Shown here piece after piece: positions 1-8,162 of a stretch of 64,000 nucleotides of DNA. Made by a program: the position numbers and the translations under genes. The notes under the pieces were generated by a model, which saw only the letters and a list, made by a program, of their open reading frames with translations, had not been told where the DNA came from and did not search any database. The stretch is from Pirellula staleyi DSM 6068 (GTDB lineage: Bacteria; Planctomycetota; Planctomycetia; Pirellulales; Pirellulaceae): assembly GCA_945875845.1 (NCBI GenBank), contig CAMCMB010000007.1, positions 78,807 through 142,806 of the forward strand, written 5' to 3'. How positions within the stretch are numbered: position 1 is the first letter of the stretch; the number at the start of each line of letters is the position of its first letter.

Positions 1-483
1 CCAGACGAACTCTTCGACCAAGGTAGGATCGTTCAAGTGCGAATGAGCAGTACCGAACAGCAAAACGTGATTACGTATCCGGTGATTGTCGAAACCCCCA
101 ACAACGATTTGAAACTGATGCCAGGCATGACAGCCAACCTGTCCTTTCAAATCAATAAACGCGAGGGCATCCTCAAAGTCCCGAATTCGGCATTGCGATT
201 TTATCCGCCCCGACTCCAAGTTCATGCGGAAGATCGTAAGATTCTCGATGGTGTCGAAGATCAAAAACAAGCGGTGACCGACACGGCCAAACAGATGTCG
301 GCCGACGAAAAAGCGGATGCGAGCAAGGCCAGGAACACTCGTTATGTCTGGATCGCAGAAGGAAATTTTTTGCGAGCCAAGCAAGTCCGCACCGGCATTT
401 CGGACAATCGCTACACGGAACTTATCGAGGGCGAACTTGCCGACGGGGAAGAACTCATCATTGGAGAGAAACCCAAACAATAG
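1..483 (+). CDS. HlyD/MacA-type efflux periplasmic adaptor, C-terminal part
   Basis: The reading frame is open from the first base of the window, so this is the 3' end of a longer gene. The visible 160 or so residues carry the late beta-barrel and membrane-proximal part of an RND/MacB-type membrane fusion protein: TYPVIVETPNNDLKLMPGM, then LSFQINKREGILKVPNSALR, which match the family pattern of a final barrel strand ending in the typical PNSAL segment. A charged, Ala/Lys/Asp-rich insertion follows (roughly residues 80-115), then a last barrel strand with the ending VRTGISDNRYTELIEGELADGEELI, a common family terminus. Such adaptors bridge an inner-membrane transporter to an outer-membrane channel. 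The partner ABC or RND genes would lie upstream or elsewhere; none follows. Family assignment is firm; the substrate cannot be told. Confidence 0.85.
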   Translation, partial: PDELFDQGRIVQVRMSSTEQQNVITYPVIVETPNNDLKLMPGMTANLSFQINKREGILKVPNSALRFYPPRLQVHAEDRKILDGVEDQKQAVTDTAKQMSADEKADASKARNTRYVWIAEGNFLRAKQVRTGISDNRYTELIEGELADGEELIIGEKPKQ

Positions 484-571
484 CGCCTAGAATGTGATTT
501 TATCATCGTCGCCTCTCGCTCCGCGAAAGAGGCGTTCTGCGTCGGATTGGCTATGGTAACCCGACGCGTAA

Positions 572-689
572 CGGCTTGTTGCTTTAATGGTACGACGGAC
601 TTCCTAGTCCGTCGAATTCCCCATTGACGGACCTGGAAGTCCGTCGTACCGCCCTTACCCAATAACGACTTCACTAAAGCAACAAGCCG
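572..689. repeat. Repeat family A, copy 1 (118 bp, TIR-bounded)
   Basis: The copy is bounded by inverted ends CGGCTTGTTGCTTTA and TAAAGCAACAAGCCG. The centre holds a second inverted pair, GGTACGACGGACTTCC facing GGAAGTCCGTCGTACC, around an AATTCCCCATTGACGG spacer. Copies of the same length occur at 12398-12515 and 31012-31129 (the latter in opposite orientation), with a damaged copy near 63738-63841. The right-hand flank, about 46 bases at 676-721, is repeated directly at 821-866. The rest of the 484-890 gap holds no gene I can support. Confidence 0.85.
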
Positions 690-742
690 GTGAGCGAGGG
701 ATTGCAGTCGGCTCCTCGCTTATGGGCACGGGTTACCATTGC

Positions 743-792
743 GTGGCACGAGCGTTCCGCTCGTGAATCCATGGGCGAGACGCCCATGCCAC
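743..792. repeat. Compound hairpin, REP-like
   Basis: The segment starts GTGGCA and ends TGCCAC, and inside these outer arms lie two smaller palindromes, CACGAGCGTTCCGCTCGTG and CATGGGCGAGACGCCCATG. The arrangement would fold as a three-way junction. It lies between the two direct copies of the family A flank and is unlike families A, B and C. Confidence 0.6.
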
Positions 793-890
793 TTTCGAAG
801 ACCCCGTGTCACATTCCATCAAAGCAACAAGCCGGTAAGCGAGGGATTGCAGTCGACTCCTCGCTTACGCATGGGTTGTCAAGCTACAAC

Positions 891-1334
891 TTATGGACTC
901 TTTTCGATGATCAACGTTACAGGTCCGTCATTGACGAGTGAGACGCGCATGTCCGCTTGAAATACACCCTGTTGAGTTGGCACGCCTTTTGAGCTGATAC
1001 TCTCACAAAAAAATGCATAAAGATCCTTAGCGATTTCGGGAGACGCAGCACCATCAAAACTTGGACGTCTCCCCCGAACGCAATCGCCATAGAGTGTGAA
1101 TTGGCTAACAACCAACACCGAACCACCAACGTCGACGACACTCAAATTCATCTTGCCCATCGAGTCCGAAAATGCGCGTACTTTTACGCACCGATCGGCG
1201 ACATACTCCGCGATCTCGCGAGTATCGCCTTTTCCAACACCGAGTAGCACCAACCAACCGTGCTTGATCTCCCCAACGATTTGGCCATCCACTTCAACGC
1301 TACTGGACAGGACTCTTTGCAATACTGCTCTCAA
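891..1334 (-). CDS. dtd: D-aminoacyl-tRNA deacylase
   Basis: The 147-residue product has the full length of the DTD family and begins with the diagnostic MRAVLQRVLSSSVEVDG. The active-site motif SQFTLYGD is present near residue 77, and the Gly-cisPro motif region near residue 135 reads NDGPVT, close to the usual NxGPVT. The enzyme hydrolyses D-aminoacyl-tRNA and also Gly-tRNA(Ala) and acts in the cytoplasm. It lies 81 bases downstream of rpsG on the same strand but beyond a hairpin terminator, so it may have its own promoter or depend on read-through. The assignment is secure. Confidence 0.95.
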   Translation of the reverse strand: MRAVLQRVLSSSVEVDGQIVGEIKHGWLVLLGVGKGDTREIAEYVADRCVKVRAFSDSMGKMNLSVVDVGGSVLVVSQFTLYGDCVRGRRPSFDGAASPEIAKDLYAFFCESISSKGVPTQQGVFQADMRVSLVNDGPVTLIIEKSP

Positions 1335-1352
1335 CGAATGCTCTCCTCACAC

Positions 1353-1386
1353 AAAAAAAGTCCTCTTGTTACCAAGAGGACTTTCT
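1353..1386 (-). terminator. Rho-independent terminator after rpsG
   Basis: Read on the minus strand, a stem formed by AAGTCCTCTTG and CAAGAGGACTT with a short loop is followed by a run of seven T. It lies just after the rpsG stop and before dtd, so it probably ends the rpsL-rpsG transcript. Confidence 0.8.
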
Positions 1387-1415
1387 GAATTTTCGAATTG
1401 GCGAAGCTTGAAAAC

Positions 1416-1886
1416 CTACCAAGCAAAGTGAGCGAAGGCTTTGTTCGCATCTGCCATTCGGTGAGTATTTTCTCGCTTGGTGATTGCGGTGCCTTCCTTG
1501 CGATAAGCTGCCATCAGTTCATCTGCAAGCTTCTGGTGGGTCGCGCGGCCTTTCTTGTCCCGAACAGCGGACAAGACCCATCGGAACGCCAAACTTTGTT
1601 GACGGTTCTTGTTGACTTGCATCGGTACTTGGTAAGAAGCACCACCCACTCGTTTCGATCTCACCTCGATGTACGGTTTCACGTTTTCGATCGCTTGCTC
1701 GAACACTTCGATAGCAGGTCTATCTTTGATCTTTTCGGAGATCTCTTCGAGGGCACCGTAGAAGACACCTTGAGCGGTCGTCTTCTTGCCATCGTACATG
1801 AGGCAATTGATGAACTTTGAGGCCAACAACGAGTTGTGGCGTGGGTCAGGTCGCAGGCTAGTGCGGGAAGCAGTGATTTTGCCCAT
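1416..1886 (-). CDS. rpsG: 30S ribosomal protein S7
   Basis: The 156-residue product has the standard S7 length and sequence. It begins [19 protein letters not shown], followed by [20 protein letters not shown], and contains the signature region [20 protein letters not shown] and the C-terminal helix with [10 protein letters not shown]7 nucleates assembly of the 30S head and contacts the E site. It follows rpsL by 55 bases in one transcription unit. In most bacteria fusA and tuf come next; here the next gene is dtd after a terminator. Confidence 0.97.
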   Translation of the reverse strand: MGKITASRTSLRPDPRHNSLLASKFINCLMYDGKKTTAQGVFYGALEEISEKIKDRPAIEVFEQAIENVKPYIEVRSKRVGGASYQVPMQVNKNRQQSLAFRWVLSAVRDKKGRATHQKLADELMAAYRKEGTAITKRENTHRMADANKAFAHFAW

Positions 1887-1941
1887 AGTTTAGAAACGGA
1901 TTGAGTCGTTGGAATCAGTGGAAATGAGGAGAGAAACTAAA

Positions 1942-2310
1942 CTAAGCCTTCTTGGCGCCATATCGGCTGCGAGACTGTTTACGACCAACGACACCGAGTG
2001 TGTCGCGACTACCGCGAACCACCTGATAGCGAACACCTGGAAGATCGCGAACTCGGCCACCGCGTACCAAAACGATCGAGTGCTCCTGGAGGTTGTGGCC
2101 TTCACCCGGAATATAAACCGTTACTTCCTTGCCATTGCTCAAGCGAACACGCGTAATCTTCCGCAACGCGGAATTAGGCTTTTTCGGCGTCATCGTTCGA
2201 ACTAACAAACAAACGCCCTGTTTTTGAGGGCACTGTTCCAGAACAGGGCTCTTTGTCCCTTTCCGCTGAACAACGCGATTCTTTCGGACCAATTGATTGA
2301 TGGTTGGCAT
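1942..2310 (-). CDS. rpsL: 30S ribosomal protein S12
   Basis: The start is taken at the ATG giving [12 protein letters not shown], the universal S12 N-terminus; an in-frame upstream ATG at 2358 would add 16 unrelated residues and overlaps the tRNA leader region. The 122-residue product has the decoding-centre loops [11 protein letters not shown] and [12 protein letters not shown] and the Lys/Arg-rich tail [13 protein letters not shown]. The lysine in PKKPNS, where streptomycin resistance arises in other bacteria, is present. The gene is first in an rpsL-rpsG unit and follows tRNA-Leu by 67 bases. Confidence 0.97.
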   Translation of the reverse strand: MPTINQLVRKNRVVQRKGTKSPVLEQCPQKQGVCLLVRTMTPKKPNSALRKITRVRLSNGKEVTVYIPGEGHNLQEHSIVLVRGGRVRDLPGVRYQVVRGSRDTLGVVGRKQSRSRYGAKKA

Positions 2311-2377
2311 ACGTGATAAATATCTAGCGATCAAAGATGGGTGCAAAAACTCCCGCATTTATCAACAAACTGGCAAT

Positions 2378-2461
2378 ACCAAAGGTGGGAATCGAACCCA
2401 CACGTCTGTTAAGGACACTGGATTTTGAGTCCAGCGCGTCTGCCGATTCCGCCACTTTGGC
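2378..2461 (-). tRNA. tRNA-Leu (anticodon CAA)
   Basis: The minus-strand sequence folds as a class II tRNA: acceptor arms GCCAAAG and CTTTGGT, a D arm containing GGCAGACGC, an anticodon arm CTGGA-CTCAAAA-TCCAG, a variable arm TGTCCTTAACAGACG, and a T arm GTGGGTTCGATTCCCAC. The 3' CCA is not encoded. It lies upstream of rpsL in the same direction. Confidence 0.95.
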
Positions 2462-2675
2462 GAGTAGGATCAGCCGTTGATAAACTAGGAATCCAAAGTT
2501 TACCGGTGAAAGGGGCAATTGGACAAGTCCAATGGAAGTTTTTAGATCAAATTCCTTGAATGATCCAAGGCTTGTTTCGACCCAGCGGCTACATTTTTAT
2601 GAGAAAGTGTTCCAAAATGGGGGGTAATGAATGCATTCTTCATTTTTGAAAAATCCAATTGCTCGCAATTTTATC

Positions 2676-2859
2676 GGGAGTGCGAGGCCACCCCTCTAAA
2701 CATCTTTGCAATGACGGATGCATTGGAAACCAATGGGAGGGCGAGGCTCCTGCCGAGCTTACGACGCAATGGTTCGGCAGGAGCCTCACCCTCCCAAGCA
2801 AGGAATGGATTGGGCAAAGTCGAGGAAAACATGTTTCGAGGGGTGGCCTTGCCCTCCCG
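2676..2859. repeat. Repeat family B, copy 1 (184 bp nested palindrome)
   Basis: The outer arms are inverted copies of each other: CGGGAGTGCGAGGCCACCCC at the left faces GGGGTGGCCTTGCCCTCCCG at the right, and both continue inward to ACAT/ATGT. Inside lies a second inverted pair, GGGAGGGCGAGGCTCCTGCC facing GGCAGGAGCCTCACCCTCCC. A full-length copy in opposite orientation lies at 27912-28095 and a truncated one at 50261-50406. The surrounding gap, 2462-2978, shows no convincing gene; short open frames there are translations of the repeat. Confidence 0.85.
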
Positions 2860-2978
2860 TTATTCCCAATGATTTTTTGACTCCAAGAGCGAGACGGCCT
2901 CCAGTGCCAGCTCGGGGACGAATTGGGTTATAGTAGGACAGCGGCTTCGCCCGTTAATCCCTACTACCCGATAAATCC

Positions 2979-5900
2979 ATGATTGTCCTAGCAAAACGGA
3001 AGACCTTAACGGTTGTAGTTTTTTGGCTTTTGACTGCGATCGCGTGCTCTGCCGAAGATCTTACAGTGGACTTGTTTCATGAAGTGATGCCAATCCTTCG
3101 CGAACGTTGCTGCTCGTGTCATGGAGCCCTTAAACAGGAGTCGGGGCTGCGTCTAGATACTGCATGGTTCGCAAAAAAAGGGGGCAGCAGCGGGGCCGCC
3201 ATCATCCCCGAGGACTCACCTGCAAGCCCATTGATAGCTCGCGTTTCGACTACCGATGATAGCCTGCGAATGCCTCCCGAAGGCAAACCACTCTCAGTTG
3301 AACAAATTAGCCTGATTGTCCGATGGATCGAATCCGGCGCAATTTCGCCCGAGAACGAACAACCGGAACAGGACCCTCGCCAGCACTGGGCGTTTAAGAT
3401 CCCCGAGCGCCCACCGGTGTCCGTTTTCGAGTCATCCGAAAAACAACTCTATACCAATCCGATCGACTTGTTCCTCGATCAACAACGCGAGGCAAAACAC
3501 ATTGCCGCCATGCCAACGACCGACAAAGCAACCTTGCTTCGCCGATTGCAACTGGATTTGGTTGGGTTGCCTCCGTCAGCGGACGAGTTAGCTTCGTTTT
3601 TGACGAACGACTCCGAGATTGCTTATGAGGAAGTGGTGGAACGGTTGCTGGCTTCCCCCCAGCACGGTGAACGCTGGGGCAGACATTGGATGGACGTATG
3701 GCGTTATAGCGATTGGTATGGCCGTCGCTCTGTGCCCGATGTCATGAACAGTTATCCCATGATATGGCGATGGCGAGACTGGATTGTGCATTCGATCAAC
3801 GAAGACAAACCATACGATCGAATGGTAATCGCAATGTTGGCCGCCGATGAGTTGCTTCCAACCGAGGACCAGAACCAAGTGGCTACTGGCTATCTCGTGC
3901 GCAGTTGGTTCAAGTGGAACTACGAAACGTGGAAGAAAGACCTAGTCGAACACACGGGAAAAGCATTTCTCGGACTGACGCTCAACTGCTGTCAGTGCCA
4001 CGATCACAAATACGATCCCTTCACACAGGAAGAGTATTTTCGATTTCGGGCGTTCTTTGAACCGCTGGAGTTGCGGCATGATCGCGTTCCTGACGAAGCG
4101 GACCCAGGCCAATTCGAAAAATACGTGTACACCAAATCCTATGGACCCATCCAAAGCGGCATGGTGCGAGTCTTCGACGAAGTCTTGAACGCCGAAACGT
4201 TTATGTTCGCCAAGGGCGATTCGAGATTAAGAATCGAGGGCAAGCCTGCGGTGACTTCAGCCGCTCCTGCGGTGTTGGAGGGAGATCAAATACAAGCCTC
4301 ACGTATTACGTTGCCGATCGAGGCCGCCTATCCGGGAATGAAAAAATTCATCCAAGCCGAAGAACGCAGCAAACGTTACCGCGTTTTGGCGCAAGCAGAA
4401 TCCGAGCTAGCTCGAGCACGGTCTTCTTTCTCGGCAGAGCCATTCGGCCTCAGAGCCAAGTTGCACGAAACCGAAACCGCATTGACCTTGGCTCGTGAAG
4501 ATGCCTTGCGTCACCTAACCGAGCGTGACAAAGCGAACTCAATGTTGGAGGGTACACAGTCCCTAACTCTCGACGCAACCACCGGGCGTCGAGCGCTTTC
4601 GCATTCGCTTCCAGGACTCGATTTGCTTTCGGAACAAGGGACCGTATCGTACCTTGTCCAATTGGTTGAGGATGGACATACCAACCTGCAGTTAGGCTTG
4701 GATATCGCAAAGGGAGCGACCGGCGGATTCGTTGCTTTCGATCACGGGAATATCAAGACTTACAAGCCAGGCGGATTCGACGAATTTGTAGCTGGATCGT
4801 ATGATGTTTCCAAGGGTCAAAATCGATTCCACGTTTCGATGCGACTGGATTTCAAACGGAATCATTTTTTGCTCCGCGTGACTTCGTTACAGGACAACGT
4901 TGTGGTTGTCGACGAAATTCCGGGCGCATTAAACGGATGGAAACCACAAACGGACGGTAAGCGTGGTTTGTTTATCGATTGCCGGCCTGGGACACGAGTC
5001 CATTACGATGCGCTCACGTTCGCGCAGTCCGACGGGACGAAACTACTGACGTTCGACTTTGAGCCGCCTGCGTATAGGGACGGTCAAGATGTCGTTGATG
5101 CTGCGACAACAGTGGGTTCTGCGCCTTGGATGTTAACTGGATTTTGCCAGGCTCCTGCTACTTCGAAAGTGACATCTGCGGTTTCGTCTAATCCGGCCGT
5201 TCAAGCGGCAGTGGCACGTTGGTCCGAAGTTCAAAATGCAGTTCGCCTGCCATCGCTCAAAATCGCAGCAGCCGAAGCTCGCTGGACTGCGGCCAAGTTG
5301 GAAGCGAAGAGCATCGAACTTCGAATCGAAGCCGATGCGGTCCGCTATTCGTCCGGTTTGTTATCCGAAGACCGACAAGCGGAGTCGGAGGTGCGAGCTG
5401 TTATCCATGCAGCATGTCAACTCGAACGGGACGCGGCGCATGCAAACGCGACAGCGGACCTCACAACGGCGGATGAGGCTATCGCATCGGCTGAGATCGA
5501 TAGCGTGGAAGCGGGGAAGTTGTCCGACAAGGCGGCAGTCGATTCCGCAAACAAGGCACTTCAAGCTGCAAGGAAAAAGCGAGCAGCCGCCGCGAGTGCG
5601 TTGGACATCGCCAATTCAAATCGGTTGAAAGAACCCGGCGAGTATACGCCCTTGTCCCCCAAATATCCGCAGGTTTCATCGGGACGCCGAGCTGCCTTGG
5701 CTCAATGGATCGCGAGTCGCAAAAACCCGCTCACAGCTCGCGTCGCCGTGAACCATATTTGGCTGCGACATTTCGGAAAAGCTCTTGTCGAGACGACGCA
5801 TGACTTCGGTCGCAACGGCAGCCAACCAACGCATCCGGAACTTCTCGATTGGCTGGCATGCGAACTTATGGATTCCGGCTGGTCGATGAAGCACATCCAT

Positions 5901-6566
5901 CGACTGATCGTGACCAGTCAGGCCTATCGAATGACGAGCATGTTGCCTCGTTCGTCGGGTGAATTTCCCAACGAATTCCTGTTCGCAGATGCTGTGGATC
6001 CGGACAACACAACGTATTGGCGATTTCCAGCCACGAGAATGCAAGCCGAAGTGATACGCGACAGCCTTTTGCAGGTCGCCGGTGAACTCGATGCAACCAT
6101 GGCGGGTCACGACATCGACCACAAGCTCGGCATGACGTCGCATCGCCGCAGTCTCTATTTCACTCATCATGGTGAGGAGAAGATGGAGTTTTTGGAACTG
6201 TTTGACGCAGCAAATGCCTGCGATTGTTATAAACGCTCTTCCTCGGTTCAACCTCAACAAGCGTTGGCATTGACCAACAGCGACCTGACAAAAACGCTGA
6301 GTCGTCAGCTTGCAAAACGCCTTTGGAACCAGTCACTCAACGCAAGCGATCCTGACATTCAATTTGTGAAGCTCGCTTTCCTCCAAGTCCTGAACCGAGA
6401 ACCAAGAGAGCGTGAAAGCGCGGCTTCGATTCGTTTTCTAGAACAACAATCCGAAAGATTGATGCGATCGGATGCAACTGCCGCTAAAGTAGTTGGGGCG
6501 GATAGGTCTCGTGAAAATCTCGTTCACGCACTTATGAATCACAACGATTTTGTAACGGTACGATAG
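2979..6566 (+). CDS. PSCyt1-DUF1549-DUF1553 planctomycete cytochrome-like protein
   Basis: The 1195-residue product starts with a signal peptide (about residues 1-25, ending CSAED). A planctomycete cytochrome c domain follows with one CxxCH haem site (CCSCHG near residue 47) and the family ending LIVRWIESGA. Residues about 170-375 are DUF1549, with WGRHWMDVWRYSDWYGRR and the motif LNCCQCHDHKYDPFTQEEY. Residues about 885-1180 are DUF1553, including NPLTARVAVNHIWLRHFGK and the family ending VHALMNHNDFVTV. Between them lie about 450 residues with a beta-rich segment (about 540-690) and an Ala/Glu-rich, probably coiled-coil stretch (about 740-880). The protein is expected to be exported. The next gene, 24 bases on, is a DUF1501 protein, the usual partner in this phylum. 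The biochemical role of these pairs is not settled. Confidence 0.9.
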   Translation: MIVLAKRKTLTVVVFWLLTAIACSAEDLTVDLFHEVMPILRERCCSCHGALKQESGLRLDTAWFAKKGGSSGAAIIPEDSPASPLIARVSTTDDSLRMPPEGKPLSVEQISLIVRWIESGAISPENEQPEQDPRQHWAFKIPERPPVSVFESSEKQLYTNPIDLFLDQQREAKHIAAMPTTDKATLLRRLQLDLVGLPPSADELASFLTNDSEIAYEEVVERLLASPQHGERWGRHWMDVWRYSDWYGRRSVPDVMNSYPMIWRWRDWIVHSINEDKPYDRMVIAMLAADELLPTEDQNQVATGYLVRSWFKWNYETWKKDLVEHTGKAFLGLTLNCCQCHDHKYDPFTQEEYFRFRAFFEPLELRHDRVPDEADPGQFEKYVYTKSYGPIQSGMVRVFDEVLNAETFMFAKGDSRLRIEGKPAVTSAAPAVLEGDQIQASRITLPIEAAYPGMKKFIQAEERSKRYRVLAQAESELARARSSFSAEPFGLRAKLHETETALTLAREDALRHLTERDKANSMLEGTQSLTLDATTGRRALSHSLPGLDLLSEQGTVSYLVQLVEDGHTNLQLGLDIAKGATGGFVAFDHGNIKTYKPGGFDEFVAGSYDVSKGQNRFHVSMRLDFKRNHFLLRVTSLQDNVVVVDEIPGALNGWKPQTDGKRGLFIDCRPGTRVHYDALTFAQSDGTKLLTFDFEPPAYRDGQDVVDAATTVGSAPWMLTGFCQAPATSKVTSAVSSNPAVQAAVARWSEVQNAVRLPSLKIAAAEARWTAAKLEAKSIELRIEADAVRYSSGLLSEDRQAESEVRAVIHAACQLERDAAHANATADLTTADEAIASAEIDSVEAGKLSDKAAVDSANKALQAARKKRAAAASALDIANSNRLKEPGEYTPLSPKYPQVSSGRRAALAQWIASRKNPLTARVAVNHIWLRHFGKALVETTHDFGRNGSQPTHPELLDWLACELMDSGWSMKHIHRLIVTSQAYRMTSMLPRSSGEFPNEFLFADAVDPDNTTYWRFPATRMQAEVIRDSLLQVAGELDATMAGHDIDHKLGMTSHRRSLYFTHHGEEKMEFLELFDAANACDCYKRSSSVQPQQALALTNSDLTKTLSRQLAKRLWNQSLNASDPDIQFVKLAFLQVLNREPRERESAASIRFLEQQSERLMRSDATAAKVVGADRSRENLVHALMNHNDFVTVR

Positions 6567-6590
6567 ACGCTCGGAACAAACGGCAAATAC

Positions 6591-8072
6591 ATGACAGTTC
6601 CCAAAAACTCCTTTTGCGGTCGAACTCGTCGAACTTTTCTCAGCAACCTGGGAATGGGATTCGGCGGCATTGCCTTGAATTCGTTGCTCCAACAAGATGG
6701 TCTTGTTCGATCGGCGGAATCGAGCGGTCATGTGCGTCCAGATGGAAAGCCGCACTTTGCACCCAAGGCCAGGAATGTCATCTGGATCTTCCTTTCTGGC
6801 GGTGTGAGTCAGATGGAAACGTTTGATCCGAAACCGTTACTCAATGAGCTCAGCGGCAAAACCTATGATGAAACCAAACTTCCGAATCCGCAAAAGCTTC
6901 CCATCTTCTTGGAGCGATCACGATCCGTTGTCGGATTCGATCGCGAATTGCATTCCAAGATTTTCCCACTGCAGGTGGGGTTTAAGAAATACGGCGAGAT
7001 AGGTCTTGAAGTAAGCGACTGGCTACCCCATCTGGCAAGCTGTTCCGATGACTTAGCAGTCGTTCGATCGATGTGGACCACGGACAACGATCACGCAGCC
7101 GAGTTCCAGATGCATACCGGCCGGCACAAGCTTGACACGCCTGAGCCCGTGATTGGTTCGTGGCTGAACTACGGATTGGGGACACTCAATGAAAACTTAC
7201 CCCAGTTTGTCTTCTTGGGTGAATTCAAAGATCCTCGAGTCAAAGAGAACTTCGACGCTCATTATCTCGGCCCAACCTACGGCGGCGTCCAATTGCATTT
7301 GGATCCAGCCAATCCGTTGGCCTTCGGTAAACGGGCCGAAGATGTCAGTGCGATCGAGCAAAGGGGCGAGTTTGAGTTCCTGCAGCAATTGAATCGAATG
7401 ACAGCGGAGGAGTATCCTCACGATGCCCAGTTGCAGGCTCGAATCAATGCGTATGAACTAGCCTTCCGAATGCAGCAGTCGGTTCCAGACACCTTAAACT
7501 TTGCGGAGGAAACGCACGAGACCCAGCAGTTGTATGGGATCGACAATCCCACGACCGCCGTTTATGGACAACGCTGTTTAGCGGCGCGACGACTCGCCGA
7601 ACGGGGCGTTCGATATACACTCGTTTATTTGAGCGACTACGGCGAGTGGGATTCGCATAGCGATCTTCAGAAAAACCATTCACGATCCTGCGAACGAATC
7701 GACAAGCCGATTGCGGGATTGCTAAAGGACATGAAACGCCGGGGAATGTTCGACGACACGGTTGTTGTTTTCTCGACGGAGTTCGGTCGAACACCAGGTG
7801 TCGAATTTGGGATGCTCAACAAAGCCGCCACAGGTCGTGACCATCATCCCCACGGCTTTACGATCTGGCTTGCGGGAGCAGGCATCCAACCGGGCGTTCA
7901 CGGGGCCACCGATGAGCTTGGTTTCCACGCGATTGAGCACCCGCATTATGTGACAGACCTGCACGCCACCATTTATCACCTGCTCGGACTCGATCCACGT
8001 CGGCTAGAGATTCCAGGCCGCAAGCGATTGGATATGGACTACGGGCAAGTGATACAAGAAATTCTAGCGTAG
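6591..8072 (+). CDS. DUF1501 family protein, Tat-type leader
   Basis: The 493-residue product starts with a leader containing RTRRTFLSNLGMGFGGIAL, which resembles a twin-arginine signal. The body has DUF1501 landmarks: VIWIFLSGGVSQMETFDPKP near residue 65, WTTDNDHAAEFQMHTGRH, RGVRYTLVYLSDYGEWDSHS, VVFSTEFGRTPG and GRDHHPHGFTIWLAGAGI, ending with HATIYHLLGLDPRRLEIPGR. DUF1501 belongs to the alkaline-phosphatase-like/sulfatase superfamily, and the D/H residues in these motifs could bind metal. It follows the DUF1549/DUF1553 gene closely and is presumably co-transcribed. Substrate unknown; polysaccharide or sulfated glycan handling is often suggested for such pairs, but nothing here proves it. 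Confidence 0.9.
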   Translation: MTVPKNSFCGRTRRTFLSNLGMGFGGIALNSLLQQDGLVRSAESSGHVRPDGKPHFAPKARNVIWIFLSGGVSQMETFDPKPLLNELSGKTYDETKLPNPQKLPIFLERSRSVVGFDRELHSKIFPLQVGFKKYGEIGLEVSDWLPHLASCSDDLAVVRSMWTTDNDHAAEFQMHTGRHKLDTPEPVIGSWLNYGLGTLNENLPQFVFLGEFKDPRVKENFDAHYLGPTYGGVQLHLDPANPLAFGKRAEDVSAIEQRGEFEFLQQLNRMTAEEYPHDAQLQARINAYELAFRMQQSVPDTLNFAEETHETQQLYGIDNPTTAVYGQRCLAARRLAERGVRYTLVYLSDYGEWDSHSDLQKNHSRSCERIDKPIAGLLKDMKRRGMFDDTVVVFSTEFGRTPGVEFGMLNKAATGRDHHPHGFTIWLAGAGIQPGVHGATDELGFHAIEHPHYVTDLHATIYHLLGLDPRRLEIPGRKRLDMDYGQVIQEILA

Positions 8073-8162
8073 TAAACCGAGTCAATTGCCTGCGATATCA
8101 TCGGTGGGGTGAGCAAGTTCCCTCGCACGCGACGTTCGGAACGGAAGCCCCCACGACACCCG

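Noticed and set aside
5676..6260. A 194-codon frame opposite DUF1553
   Set aside because: It is the antisense shadow of a well-supported domain.
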